DNA of 64,000 nucleotides from Triops longicaudatus (taxonomy: Eukaryota; Arthropoda; Branchiopoda; Notostraca; Triopsidae): contig JAGQDJ010000625.1 of NCBI GenBank assembly GCA_022885665.1, positions 85,262-149,261 of the forward strand. The letters are read 5' to 3'. Position 1 is the stretch's first letter, and every line of letters starts with the position of its first letter. Shown here in pieces: positions 1 through 12,023 of this stretch. The position numbers were made by a program, and so were the translations under genes. The notes beneath the pieces were generated by a model. That model ran no database searches. It had not been told where the DNA came from and saw nothing but the letters and a program-made list of their open reading frames with translations.

Positions 1-379
1 AACGGTATCAGAACAGTAAAATACTATAGTGTAAGGCTAACTAGATCCTTATATTTTCCATAAACAGAATATACTCGAGTTTTAGTTAGCTTACTGCTAT
101 TCCCCGCCAAAGCAATTCGATATTTGAAGACGGCCTCGAACATTTCTGCGCGAACTTCCGCCTCGTAGCGTCGACTTGAGAATGCTCGTGTCACGAACCA
201 CGCCGCACCAGCACTGCTAATCGATAAACTTCAGACTGGTGGTATTTACAGCCCGTGGCCGATAGGGGTACTGCGCAATGACGACCCGTTTCTGTGCGCT
301 TCAGTACTGCACCCTGGAGTTGTGGGGGGTAGGGTTACACGGTATCTTTCCCTGCTGCAAGGGGTAGTAGAGCTGGAAG
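1..379. other. Window start and JIP1 5' flank
   Basis: No coding sequence is recognisable here. The stretch directly precedes the JIP1 start codon on the + strand and probably holds its promoter and 5' UTR. I see no clear TATA box. Confidence 0.4.
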
Positions 380-3300
380 ATGGCAGATTCGGAATTTGAG
401 GAGTTTCGGCAATATTTTGACCAGCTGCCGCAACATATTAAAGCCCCTGCACGCTGTTACACGTAAGTACGAAAGTATTTTATTATACTTTCTTTAAAGC
501 TTAATCTCCCGAATAGGATTAGGCGAAAGAGTGACGTTTCACACCCTCGCAGGAATTCGGTGTTGTGAGCATGTGTATCGATCGAACAGTCTTGAAGAAC
601 GCCGTCGTTTTTCTGTAAACGGAATTCTCATAATTTACGTGTCCTTGTAAACCGTGTTTAGGTTAGCCCACGACATAACCCCGTTAGAAGAATTTCCGCC
701 TCCGCCTTCCTTTGAGGATTTGCAGAATCTCCAAAGCCAAGAACAACAGCCACGGAGTCATACTCCAAAACTCGAACACCGGTTTAGTTCGAAAAGTTCT
801 TCTTCCGAGGATGATTTACCCGACATTCCTTACATGCGAGTGGATTCGCGGTACCGGCATTCTAGCGGCAGTCCGCCCCCTATGCCGCATCTCTTCAGTC
901 ATCGCGAAGTGTCCTTCAGCCCGGTCGTGGCCTTGCAGCAAAATGAATCGGCTAGTCCTCACAGTTCTCCTTTGAAACAACTCCGAAGTCGCCACGAAGA
1001 GGCCACCACCGTCACTGATCTTTTGCTTCCAGGCTCACCCCTGCCTCAACGTAAAGAAGAACGCAGACGCCGGAAGTTGCCTGAAATCCCTACCATACAA
1101 CGAGGTAAATTTGCTCAAATTTTACCAGTTTAAATTATCCTAGTGATTAAACCTTAAGTAGGTATAGTCATGCACGCTCCGTCGTTAGCCGAAGAACTCT
1201 TCGAGTTAGACAGTAATCGAGCGTCTGCGTGGGGTAGCAATATTGCCAATACTCAGAACTATCGACCCGGATTCAGACACAACGTCATGCGAAGTAAACG
1301 AAAGAACAAAGTGCCAAAAAATCCGGGAAAATAATTAACATTTTATAAAAACAAATAAAATGGCTAGTACCAGACGACGAGAGTTCATGCGAATCTGATG
1401 CTTGGCCTGGTACGGATGGAGACTCAGGTAATTCTACGTTCCATTCCCCAGAAGGTCCCAAATCTACTTCACCTATGGTGAACATGGAAGGTAACAGTCG
1501 AGTTTTTGCCTTTTCTTTCCTGCTTGTAAACACTCTTGGGTCTTGAGCCATAGTTTATCAAAAGCATTCGCGGTTCCAGGTTCAGTATCGCCTGGATCAA
1601 CTACGCCTTCACTCATGAGCCAGTACTATCCTGGGGCAGATTTGCTTGAAGCGACGCACCGTGGCTTGCACAAATTTCTTCCACGTCACCACGATGAAGT
1701 TGAGGTCGAAATTGGAGACCCCATTCACGTGCAAAGGGAAGCTGAAGACTACTGGTGCGAAGGTATGAAGCTTTCGTTACTTTTCTCTTGAGCTTGTACT
1801 CCGTCTTTGAAACCACTTGTCGAGTTTGCTCAACAACTGGGACAAAGCTGTAAAGCTTTTTCACAACAGTTTTCACCCGCTACCAAAAAATGCCGATTAG
1901 AAATCGCCCGTTACCTAATATACAGTAAATAATGTTTCAACGAAAAAAAAAAAAGCTCAAAACAAAATAAAAGCAATCGACACTAATTCGGGTAGCACAT
2001 CGGTGCTTTCGGACCACCGCCGTACCCAGGGAGAAGACCCAGTTCGGACTAAAAATTTGCAGAAAACCAAATCTTGACATAAATTAAATTTGATTTTTAT
2101 TGAGTTAGGCTCCGTTACCCAAAGTCGAACAAATTTTTATCCAAATGTGGGTAATTTATCAACTATTGAGAAGCAACGCAATAAAACGACGGCGATTTTA
2201 GATAAAGGAGTACCCTACTGCACCATTTAAAAGGTATTAGAAAACGGACCCAGAAACGTGGCTCATGGTTTCAAAGGCGCAAGCAAACACACACACACAA
2301 AAAGAAAAAGGATGAATTTTTATGTGTAACTATCATTGTTGCGTAGTTTTAATTTGTCCTGTTTCTTAGGAGTTAATCTGAGAACACGACGGAAAGGGAT
2401 TTTTCCATCCGCTTACGTGGTCGACTTGGAATACGCAGACTTTGATCCCAACGCTGCCCAACTGAAGAAAGAACGGTACATACTCAATTACTTGGGGTCG
2501 ATGGAAGCAAGTCAACATAAAGGCGAGCACGTACTCATTGCTGCTGTAAAAAGAATCCTGACGTTGGACCCACCCCCGCATCCACAGCCTTGCATTCTAG
2601 AGATCTCTGACCAGGGATTAAGAATGACCGACAGGAGTAAACCTGGGGTATATTTGTCTTTTTTTTTCCATGGCTGTTTGCAAAACGAAGTTTATCAAAC
2701 TGTTATTTTTTAGCCTAACCAGGTGTATTGTCACGATTATTTCTACGCTCTGAAGAACGTGTCATTTTGTGGCTTCCATCCTAAAGAGCAACGCTATTTC
2801 GGTTTTGTTACCAAGCACCCACAGCAACTTAAATTCGCTTGTCATGTTTTTCGGGCTGAGACCACTACGCGGCCCGTAGCTGAAGCCGTTGGGTAAGCAT
2901 GACTTTCGATTACCTATTTGACGCCCCAAGTGAATAGCAATTTTTAATTTGCGAATAAGTAGTACGAGTAACGCAGAGTAAATGTTACATGGTCTTCTCA
3001 CCGTCACTTGCATATTATTTTCCCGTGTTTGCTACACGTTCGTGGCTCACATTACCGAATTCTTAGCCGGTATGATCAAAATTATTCTCTTCTTATCAAA
3101 ACTATTCTCTTTTCTCGTGCTATTAATCAAATCGTGACTTACCTGTAACGTTCCGAGTCGAAACGACCTGTTTTCAAGTAACTGATAAGTACACAAATGG
3201 GCTTTACACAAACGACGGGCTGAATTTGTAGTATAGCAAGAGATGATCCGGACGTAACTCTGAGGATAACACACCGAAAATTCTTTTAAATATTAGTTAC

Positions 3301-3847
3301 TTTGACCTTGTGAATCTATTCCCATCAGGTTTGTCATCAATAACGGAAATCGTAGTCTTGGCACGAAATACTTTTGCCTCCTTAGTCCGTAATGAGAGAC
3401 GTTCTTCCAATGTAACAGCTAATGCTAAAGTGCGTTCACGTTTCGAATTGATTTCTGATAATTTTTTCTCTACACCATAGGAATACTTGATTTCATTAGC
3501 GTTAGTCCACATTAACTATGCATTTATGCCTCATACTTATCTTTATAAACATTTTGTTTAAAATATCAATGTGATGTTGCCTGCAACATTTCTGCGTACT
3601 CGTACTGTTTCTGTCGTTCATTCTTTTTGAACACATAACCCATTTCAACATTGCTCTTCTGAAATGAATTTTCTGCTTTAATTAATACGATTTGCAATAT
3701 CTTCACTTAGAAAACAAGATTTTTAAAATCTAAATGCCTATAACTCAATTTAAAACTGTTACAAATGATTTTAGGCGTGCCTTTCAGCGATTCTATCAAA
3801 AATTTATTGAACTGGCGTATCCGATACATGAGTTTTATATGGAATGA
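380..3847 (+). CDS. MAPK8IP1: JNK-interacting protein 1 (JIP1/APLIP1-type scaffold), 8 exons
   Basis: Scaffold that holds JNK-pathway kinases and links cargo to kinesin-1. Exons by splice signals: 380-462, 662-1104, 1168-1293 (or from 1162), 1368-1490, 1580-1762, 2370-2647, 2714-2892, 3775-3847. They join in frame to about 495 aa. The N-terminal part has the HDITPLEEF motif resembling the HDISLEEF region of vertebrate JIP1. An SH3 domain lies around residues 280-340 (PRHHDEVEVE, EDYWCEG, GIFPSAYV). A PTB/PID domain follows to about residue 480 (RYILNYLGSME, NVSFCGFHPK, YFGFVTKHP, FACHVF). The protein ends in ...EFYME, matching the C-terminal acidic-tyrosine tail that binds kinesin light chain in JIP1. 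I do not see a canonical JNK-binding RPxxPxxLxLF motif. The acceptors of exons 3 and 5 are ambiguous by a few codons. The family assignment is very secure. Confidence 0.93.
1763..2369 (+). other. JIP1 intron 5 (607 bp)
   Basis: This intron splits the SH3 domain coding region, between codons for YWCE and GVNLRT. It is AT-rich and includes an A-rich tract near 1945 and a short CA run near 2288. I see no gene inside. Confidence 0.7.
2893..3774 (+). other. JIP1 last intron (882 bp)
   Basis: This is the last JIP1 intron, with donor GGGTAAGC and acceptor TTTTAG. Short minus-strand reading frames in it show no family resemblance. Confidence 0.7.
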
Positions 3848-4395
3848 TGAACTTTGGGACAGAAACGAATCATTTCATTGTGTTGGCTTCACATTACTGC
3901 TTTAACATGGGGGAGAAACTTGAGACCCGGAAAAAGCAAAATATATAAACTAAAGCTTGTCGCTACGTTTTTACCTGTGATAAATTGCTATTATTGTCTC
4001 CCTGTTCTGTTCTCATACCACGCATTAGGAAACAAAAAGAAAAAATTCGTCCCAAAAATTCTGCACCAATATACAGTATTATTTATCATATTTACCAGTG
4101 CCAAGTTTTCATCATTTCTTCCTGTTCCCATTCATTATTTAAACACTTTAAATCTCCTCAGAGCAAAAAAGGCAGCGAATAAATGAGCATGGGAATAATC
4201 TTACAATTAAAGGGATAAAGTGTGAAGGATGAAAGATGCTGTATAAAAATCACGAAAGCGAGACAGAATTTCTACATTTTTATCAAAGGAAAGCCTTTCT
4301 TATGGAAACTGACAGATCATGAAGGTAAACCAAATCTGAATGATAACCAACTGACGATTACTGCGCTATATTCATCTCCGGTCACGAACTTGCTC
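3848..4395. other. Convergent intergenic region JIP1/CKAP2
   Basis: This stretch separates the stop codons of two convergent genes and probably holds both 3' UTRs. The AT-rich reading frames here have no recognisable domain. Confidence 0.5.
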
Positions 4396-7300
4396 TTACT
4401 GGAGTGACTCCAATGCTTTATTTTCTCGTAAGACCAGTTTATCCTTCAACGCTGGCCCTAATTCGTCAATGGAATCAACTACGGCCATTTTTTCGTCCAT
4501 ATCGGCTAAAAATACGCCACTGGAATGCGGCACGTGGGATTTACGGACCCGTAAGGAGCGTCGCACAGGTGTGGCTACTAATTTCACATCACTCAAAGTC
4601 GACAATGGCACTCCCATACTCTTACGGCTCATCTTCTTGGCAGCTTTCCCATTATGCTCTTTACTCCTACACATAAGCCACCAAACATTAAAACCATACA
4701 TCTGTTTATATTTTTTACAAAGTTATTTCCGGAAGAATTCTTACTGTAAATAGTTAAAAATTGTCTCCACGCGCAGCTCATATTTAACAACGCTTTCAGG
4801 AATGATATTATGTGCGTCCAATCCAGTATCCCGGCGACGGGGCGTTTGGCTGCCAATTCGTTTGGCCAGTTTTTGTAAAAGTGGCGTCGGAGGAATCTTG
4901 ATGGCCAGTTTTGCCACGCGTTCAGACAAAGTCTCAAACGACTCCTGTATCAGATCCAACGGCTAGACGCAGGGGGAAAAAAGTCAAAACGAAAACTCCA
5001 AAAGGCTTTAACGCATATAACCTCTGCTTGAGCTTTCATGGCTTCTTCGTAAATGTCGAGTGCAGCTTCTGGACCATCATCATTTTCAGCGAGATACGCT
5101 TTAGCTATCCAAAAATTCGCTTGCCTACGCGCTCCCGGGAATGTTAGATCCGTTTTGTCCAACCACGTTCGGATGATATCCGGGGCTTCTCCCTACAATG
5201 AAGTTATTGACAATTGCAGTCATATTTTTTTTCTTACTAACATAAGGCGCAACGAACCTGTTTAAATCCAGTCATGATTTCTTCCAAGAGATTGTCCAAT
5301 GTAAAACCCGGGGACTTGAGCTCCACTTCGGCCAGATTTTCGTTTTCTTTATTATCCAGCTCGTCCAAGTCTTTCATCTCCATATTTTTATCCATCCCCT
5401 CATCATTGCTTTGCTCCTCTATCTGCCCATTGTCGTTTATATTTCCAGCGATTTCTTCAATGGATTCTGGCTGCACAGGAGGGTTAGAAGTACCGTCCCC
5501 AATGACTTCTTCGCCTTGGTTGACGCCATCAATCCACTGAGCTATGTCCTCTAAAAAAAAAGTATTCGCACATTGCTAATCAGGACTGGCAAAAGTTCGA
5601 AGAGGCCTGACTCAGCTCAGTTACTTCGGGCACGGGCTCGGTCCGCACGAACCCGGACAACAAGTAGGTTCGAACGGTCTGGTTGTGTAGAACAAGACGC
5701 AAACGCAAGAAAAAGAGGTGGAACAGAAAGGAGGCGAGAGGAGAGAAAGGAATAAGAGGTGAATGCTTGTCTTTTAGTTTTGCCTTTTTAATGGTACTAC
5801 ACATTCTGTAAGGTAGTTACGTGATCTTGTGTAATATGCACAATTCGAAGAACAAGAGGAAGTGAATATGCACGGAGAAAGCACTGTACACTTTGCCAAG
5901 ACCCTCGGTCAGATGCTATATATGAAAGGTGGCTAGTTCGTGTGTCCAACAGCACAACTCAGTGGTATTGCTCAATTCTTCTGAACAGGAGAACCTGCTG
6001 AACAGTTGTAGTCTTGCAACAGTCGTAGTTGCAGACCTGAGTTGTGGTCGTTAGGAGATAGTGGGGGGGGGGATTCGTTTTTATTCGACTGTTCAGTCGT
6101 CATCTCGTCGTAAACAAAAGTTGCTTAGTCGTTCGTAGCAAGTGGTCGTTTGCTTGACCATCTAATTATCGTCGTGTTTTGTTCATGATTCAATAAAGCA
6201 TACTTTTTACGTTACTGAAACAATTCTGCTCAAATTCACTGAAGTGTCGAGCCTTTACAAAACCTATATTTGTACTAAAGTAAGTAAAAAATTCGTACCT
6301 TTGTCATACGTAGTATCCGATTGACTTGTTTCAGCCTCAAGTTTCGCCTCTCTCGGCACCGTTACGCGCTAAAAAAATGAGCGTTTTCAAATGAAACCAC
6401 AACTTTTCAACGAAACAATCCTTTAACATTACTTTAACTTCAGGGGACGATACAGAGCTGGGGTGTATTTTAGGTGCGTTCTTCAATGTGTTCGTTAAGT
6501 TTTTACGCGCTGCTTTAGGGGTTGGTTTAACCGCCGAGCCAGCCATACAGCTTAAATGCTTGCAAGCGTGCTCTTGCTGCCCTTTAGATTTCAGCCAATT
6601 GGCGATTTTGTCCCTAAAGCCAGATATTCAATTAAATACGTCTCGTTTTCTAAGAGCATTTGTTTTATAAAATCTTACATTTGCGAAGGCTCTTTAGGTG
6701 TTTTCCATTCAACACGTTTCAAGGATAAACAACCGGTGCCGAAGGCATATTTGGGGGCATTTTTCTTGACTTGAGGAGTGCAAAATTTTTGGCCGAGCTT
6801 AGGAGTCTTCAAAACAGGCGGTTTCGACTTTTCGGGTGAAAATTCAACCACAAATGCCTCTGACTTACGTTTAGGAATACCAGGTTTATTAGAGGCTACG
6901 TCAGTGCTTGTTGATGGTTGTGGTTCAGGTTTGCTGTTCGTACTGAGCTGGGGATTGCGTTTCAAGTTGTGATAAGCTTTCTGAAACTCTTCACGGGGTT
7001 TTGTACCTCCTTGCCAAAATTTCGTTACCCCGAAATTGGCTTTATTGATGCGTGTTAAACTAGTTTTTGTTTGCTTAATTTGTGGAGGCTGCTTGGCACT
7101 TGTCTTGGGCTTAACGGCAGGCAGTTGGACAGTCTTAGGAGCAGGTTTCGGATTAGGTTTAGGTTCAGGGTTGCACTCGGGAACTTTGGAAGTTTCGGCG
7201 GTGCGTTCATGAATGATTAAACTGGGTTTGCGGGGCTGAATAGTCGTTACACGTAGAGCATTATTGTTCCTTGAAGCTTTGGCTGCAGTGCTTGTCGTGG

Positions 7301-7574
7301 CAGGATGATGGATGGGCACAACACGAGACGTGGAAGCAGGAAGTGTGGTGTTAGTGTTCAGTTTACTGGTTCTAGCGTTGATGAGACGGTCAGCTAACTT
7401 GGCCTTCCTTTCGGCTCGCCATGCTTCTAGTTTGGCTCTAAACACAACGAGAAAATGTTCACAAGTGGTCTAAAGAGAAAATTTCGACATTTACTTCTTC
7501 TCAGCTTCTGTCAACGGTGAGCGAAATGACATGCCAGAATGTTTGCCACGCTCTTCTTTACGTTTTGTATCCAT
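4396..7574 (-). CDS. CKAP2: Cytoskeleton-associated protein 2-like, 8 exons
   Basis: In vertebrates CKAP2 and CKAP2L are mitotic spindle and microtubule proteins, and I infer the same role here. Exons on the minus strand: 7574-7495, 7437-6679, 6613-6433, 6368-6299, 5550-5258, 5192-5022, 4962-4745, 4666-4396. They give 680 aa in frame, very close to human CKAP2. A low-complexity basic N-terminal half includes the IANWLKSKG segment, comparable to the EWLASKGK block of CKAP2. The C-terminal CKAP2_C region has ANFWIAKAYLAE and AALDIYEEAMKAQAE, then SVVKYELRVE, then TPVRRSLRV followed by a DSIDELG and RENKALESLQ tail. That order of blocks is diagnostic for the family. No catalytic domain is expected. 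The 748 bp intron 4 carries an LTR-like insertion. Confidence 0.85.
5807..6259. mobile_element. Candidate solo LTR inside CKAP2 intron 4
   Basis: A 453 bp block begins TGTAAGG and ends CCTTTACA, so its ends form the short TG...CA inverted repeat typical of LTRs. Inside, on the + strand, are a TATA-like GCTATATATG near 5915 and an AATAAAGC polyadenylation-type signal near 6192, in the order expected for U3-R-U5. A poly-G run sits near 6063. I found no target-site duplication and no second copy in the window, so this is a candidate only. Confidence 0.4.
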
Positions 7575-8529
7575 TGTTAAATAAAAAATGACGATCACGA
7601 AAGTAAGGTCTCACTTGTATTACGAATTCCAAAACAAACCAGTGAAAGACGTTGATCGTTTGGCGCCGCGTCTCTATTGGAACATGAAATTTGAATTTTC
7701 TGCTTCGGATGAGACAGCATACGCCATCTATGAATCGATAGTTCAGATGTTACGAATCAGAATCCTGGGAATTCACTAAAAAAGTTAATTACGTTGCGAA
7801 ATCACTGTGTGGGAGGTGAAACCTAGAATATAGTTTCCAAGGGAATAGTACCAGGTTAATAAATGTCACCGGTCACATCTACCTTATGTACCAAGGTAAT
7901 TGTAGATTAAGCGATAATTACAACAGATCGATATTGAGCGCTAGCTTCAGATAGATTAATGAAATCTCGCGATTAATGAATTTTATATTGCGGTTAATGA
8001 AATGCATGTTAATCTGCACATCAGTCTTGAAGATCTTTGTATGAAATAATTACAATATGTAATATATATGTATTTTCTTCACAGTCGAAAAACTCCTATG
8101 GTTTCTGCTCCTCGGAAACTAATCCGAAAGGTTAATCTTAGAAAAAAAAAATGGGGGATCTCAGGGTAATAGCCCCACAAGGAACAGAACAGGGTAACTA
8201 GTTCCAGGCCTGAGTATTTCACCGAACCATAAGACTTCATACACGAAAATATATAAAAGACTTCTCACCCCAGAGATTCTTAATTTTTATCAACAACTTA
8301 GGTCAAATAGTTTAGCAGCATATTTTTCACAAGGCTGTTTTCCTTTGGTGGAAATCTGAACACGCTGCGTTATGAACGTGTAGAAATACGTGTGATTGAA
8401 CGTTACGTTTTGAAAGAATGTTTGACAAACGTAGTATTCTAGTGTTATTCGTGCATTTTAAAGCGTGGAATTCTTTTCCTGATGACGGTAGATAAAAAGC
8501 GACTAATCTAAATTTTTCAGTTCTAAGAG
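7575..8529. other. Intergenic, CKAP2 5' flank and transposon flank
   Basis: This region holds the CKAP2 upstream region. A 63-codon + frame at 7588-7779 has no recognisable domain. Near 7955-8010 the phrase GATTAATGAAAT occurs three times with small changes. The right part leads into the Harbinger remnant. No further gene is supported. Confidence 0.4.
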
Positions 8530-9405
8530 TTAACTTTATGGCAACTTGAGACGAATATAGAATTCAGAACTTTGGCAAATATTTTTGGAATTGCTAAATG
8601 CACAGCTGTTGATATTTTTCATGATACCTACAAATCTATTTTGCAAAATCTTGGTAAAAAATTATTCGTTTACAAGCTGGAGACGGACTGCGAAAGGCTG
8701 TTGAATACTTCGCTGGCCGTAAGTTCCCCCAATGTGTCAGGACGATCGACGGGAAACACACCATATTTGCTCCTAGCGAATACCCTGCAGATTATTACTG
8801 TGTGCGAAAGGCAGTTATTCTGTTACTTTACAAGTCGTTGTAGACAGCACCCTTAAGTTTATTAATATAAATATTGGCTGGCCTGTCTCCGTGTATGATG
8901 CGAGTGTTTTGGTTAACAGTAATTTATAAAACTCACCGAGCAAAACAAGCTATTTCCTCAACAACCGCGTGCTATTGCCTGTGTTTAAGTGCCGTATTAT
9001 ATCCTCGGTGATGCGGCGTACTCCTTGCTAGAATGGATTATGGTATAATACCCGATAACGAGTATAACTGAAGAAAAGGAGCAATTTAATCATCAGCCGG
9101 ACAGAACTGTATGCTAGTCGAAAGAGAGTTCGGAGAGCTAAAGTCCCGTCGGTGATATTGAGTCAATCGAAAAGAAACGATAAAACACTCGGAAAAATCA
9201 AAACAGTTATACACTTGCAGTGCATACTTTTCTGCGCTAGATGATTCCTGGACTTTGGATACTGAACGTAAAGAAGATGTCGAAATTGTAGAAGACGAAC
9301 CAGGTGCTATGGAAGGCTTCAATCCCGGTGTAATAAGGAAAGCCCTTCTTAAAAATCTTACAGCAAATATATTAAGCATTGAAGTGAAAGAGTTGTTTTA
9401 CAAGT
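8530..9405 (+). pseudogene. Decayed PIF/Harbinger transposase
   Basis: Reading across three forward frames recovers the PIF/Harbinger (HARBI1-like) DDE nuclease in order. The blocks are FRTLANIFGIAKCTAVDI (helix-turn-helix region, about 8560-8620), KFPQCVRTIDGKH with APSEYPADYY (first catalytic Asp, about 8725-8800), LQVVVDSTLKF with GWPVSVYDASV (second Asp region, about 8825-8915), YILGDAAYSLLEW (about 9000-9040), and an acidic C-terminal tail ending IEVKELFYK (to 9405). Frame changes and stops between blocks show that it is inactive. In the family the enzyme cuts and moves the element with 3 bp target duplications. I could not define the element ends. Confidence 0.8.
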
Positions 9406-9419
9406 GACTCATTTCTTTT

Positions 9420-10130
9420 TTTTTAGAGAGCTACTTTAAAAATTCTTCATTAAGCTTAAAAGCTTATCCTTTCTTTGACGTTTACTAACCAAAAAGTCTT
9501 TCATAAATCCAAATTGAGAGCTTCGTAATTTGACATCTTCCTTGTGTCTTTTCTCGGAAGTTTTCTTCATTCAATCGAACATCTGGCTCTCTTGTTTTAG
9601 AACCGTCTCTTCGCGTTCAAGGAATTTGTCGACAGAAGCATTAAGTGCTTGTGCAAGTTTGTCTCTTTGCCGTTTTAAGGACGGGCATGGTATTTCAGAT
9701 CCCGAATTATTTTTTAATTGACTTCTTTATTGTACCTCATGGTAGCTCATTACCTTCAGAAGTTACAATGAAACAGTCCGTTGAACTGAAGCTTTCGCTT
9801 CCTTGCAAAACTCGTTCACCATTCTTATCGTCTTGTACTGTAGTATACTCCTCTATAATGATGCTATCAGGTATATCGGACGGATTATTAGCGGGCCTCT
9901 TCATGATTATTTTACTCATCGCGTCGTAAAAAGGGAAGTAAACTTTGAACTTCAAGTCCCTTGCCCCTCATTTTTGTACAACAGACTCCATTCCTTATAT
10001 TTTGCCTTTAAGGAATGCATTTTTTCTTTGGTCTGGGGAACGGTGCGGTTATGGCCTCGAATTTTCAGTTCTGGTGTAATTTGTATTGTGTCTCCTTCCT
10101 CGTCATGCCGTCAAAGTTAAGTTGCATGGA
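9420..10130 (-). pseudogene. Decayed Harbinger accessory gene (Myb/SANT-like trihelix DNA-binding protein)
   Basis: On the minus strand, reading with stops and shifts, the segment gives MHSLKAKYKEWSLLYKN, then FYDAMSKIIMKRPANNP, an acidic linker, and a basic coiled tail with LKRQRDKLAQAL and KTSEKRHKEDVKLRSSQF. The KxLKAKYKEW...FYDAMxxIxxxRP pattern is the Myb/SANT-like (trihelix) domain. PIF/Harbinger elements carry it as their second gene, where it binds the ends and brings in the transposase. It is convergent with the transposase remnant at 8530-9405, so both belong to one old insertion. Internal stops near 9985 and 9720 break it. Confidence 0.65.
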
Positions 10131-10139
10131 AGGTTGGTT

Positions 10140-11107
10140 CTCCTCGAACTTCTATTAAATGGGGGGTCTTTTCGTGACCCCAGTGGCGACATTCCAGCCT
10201 GCTGAATTGTCTTCCATGTCTATGCTTATAAATTACTAAAGAATCGGTTTGCATTCAGCAGTACTCAATATGGCTCCATATGTTTTAGATTAATAAAGAA
10301 GTTTTAATGATATTGTAATCAATAGTCACGCATTTCATTACGTGGGCATAGTGAGATTTTTTTTTACTAATAAAGCTACACAGTGTTTTTCACAAATATC
10401 AAACGATCGTGAAGTTTTTGGCAACGTTAACTAGCGAAAGCTAGTTCAAGGCACAGTATAAAGGTTACCTTTTTACTGTAGCCTGTTGTAACCTTTACTT
10501 TGCTGTAACCTATATACTGTGGTCAAAGGTCTTTAGCCGGCCTGGAATGGGACGTTCGAGGAATTGCGCGACTTCACCTTCAGTGCAGGGCATCTTTTAG
10601 GAATTGACCTTACTGCCGCATAAAATATGTAATTGAGGTGAGTGTCACCCGGCTTCCTTGCTGGGCTCCGGTGTTCCTGGTTCGTGGCAAAAAAGTCGTA
10701 TTTTATTCGTACATAAATGAACGTTTCCCGAGAGGACATACCACGTTTAATAGATGTATAATAAGCGTAATCCATAGACATATTGTGTATATATTTATAC
10801 AAATATAGTTAGTTTTGGAAACGTAAGTATGCTACTTGGGATGACATTCGACAGTTGTGTCTTCTCCGTTTTTCCTCTTTTCCATCCCTCTCCAACTCTT
10901 GTTTTCCTACATTTGTTTGTTCCCTATATTGAACTCAAGATGGAGGCCGCGCTGAACACGGGACTGGAGTTGAGCACCCACCGACGAGGCCCCTATTTGT
11001 TGCAATTTTCGTCAGCAGCGAGAGGTTCGACTATTTTATTACTCAAATAAATATGCAGTTTTTTTCAAATACACGACCATGAATGTAAATTTCTCAAAAT
11101 GTGGCTG
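10140..11107. other. Intergenic between two transposon remnants
   Basis: No gene is recognised. It contains a 70 bp inverted-repeat element (10452-10521) and short reading frames without family resemblance. Confidence 0.4.
10452..10521. repeat. 70 bp MITE-like element with 17 bp terminal inverted repeats
   Basis: The left end CACAGTATAAAGGTTAC and the reverse complement of the right end, CACAGTATATAGGTTAC, match at 16 of 17 positions. The 36 bp between them also contains partial copies of the same words. There is no clear target-site duplication (flanks TTCAAGG and GTCAAAG). It is too short to code. It may be a miniature transposon, or a structured regulatory or RNA hairpin. Confidence 0.5.
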
Positions 11108-11115
11108 GTCATGGC

Positions 11116-12023
11116 CAGTGGTGGCGCCAGGGGTTGCCCCGACAGATATTCGGTTTCCCCGACGGGGTGTCAATTGACAAAAGAACATGTCGCGAACGTC
11201 AATTTCAGAAAGTACGACCAAAAATCGATTAACAATTAAAAAATTAGTCTTTAAACTCAAAACCAATAAAGAATTACTGAAAATAGGCATAGCCGCATGG
11301 GACAATTTTTGCAAGAAATTTCCATTTTTTCGTGAGAAGTCACAATAAAAACCCGATGGCCTAAGAAAAATTCGCTAAAGTTTTCTTCAATATTTTTATC
11401 AACGTGTCAAGAAGTACATGGGATGAACAGAACAAACAACATCCATAAAGTTAAAATACAAGAAAAAGTTAAGATAAAAGTATTCGACATCGTGGGTATT
11501 GAGCTGCAAACGCATTAACAACATCGTTTAGATCAAGAGAAGCAGAACGGGATTTGTGCACCCCGAGTATCATAAGATTATTCAGGCGGTCATTGCTCAT
11601 CGTTGTCCTCAGATGATTCTTGATGATCCTAAGAGTGCTGAAACTCCTTTCACATTCGCAAGTCGACACAGGAAGCGTGCATGCAATAGTAAGAATACGG
11701 TCAAGCTGATAGAATGTATCCTTCAGTCGTTGAATGTATTGTTGAAACTGTATTAGGGACGCTGGGCTATCGTCTTCTCCTTTTCGGGCAAGGAGCCGCT
11801 CGCAGTTCTCAATCTCGATGGCTAACCCGTCTACTTTAGGCATGCATGCATGCGTGGGAATGAATTGGGTCTAATCTTCAATACAGTCGGCAAATCTCTC
11901 TCTACGCAGATACCCATTTATAGGTCTCCCCGACACCCATGTATGGCCTTCCCCGACAGGGTGTCAGCAATTCCCCGACAGGGTGTATATATACACCTCT
12001 GACACCCCCTGGCGCCGCCACTG
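11116..12023. mobile_element. Internally deleted hAT transposon (908 bp)
   Basis: Left end CAGTGGTGGCGCCAGGGG and the reverse complement of the right end, CAGTGGCGGCGCCAGGGG, match at 17 of 18 positions and start with the CAGTG typical of hAT elements. The 8 bp flanks GTCATGGC (11108-11115) and GTCTAGGC (12024-12031) agree at 6 of 8, the length of a hAT target duplication. Subterminal copies of CCCCGACRGGGTGTC lie at both ends (about 11137-11172 and 11927-11990), as expected for transposase binding sites. Between them only the 3' end of a transposase gene remains, on the minus strand. Confidence 0.85.
11469..11843 (-). pseudogene. hAT transposase C-terminal fragment (dimerisation domain)
   Basis: An open segment of 124 codons carries LPVSTCECERSFSTLRIIK, LRTTMSNDRLNNLMIL, then a SLDLNDVVNAFA tail. 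This is the hAT family C-terminal dimerisation domain, closest in pattern to the ZMYM1-like lineage. The zinc finger and most of the catalytic RNase-H fold are missing, so it cannot act alone. It lies inside the inverted repeats at 11116-12023, which explains its origin. The segment itself has no stop, so the deletion may be fairly young. Confidence 0.85.

Noticed and set aside
5640..5700. GGTTCGAAC resembling a tRNA T-loop
   Set aside because: No acceptor stem, D-arm or anticodon arm can be placed around it.
7588..7779. 63-codon + frame divergent from CKAP2
   Set aside because: No domain. Its first codons contain a possible donor, but no downstream exon could be joined.
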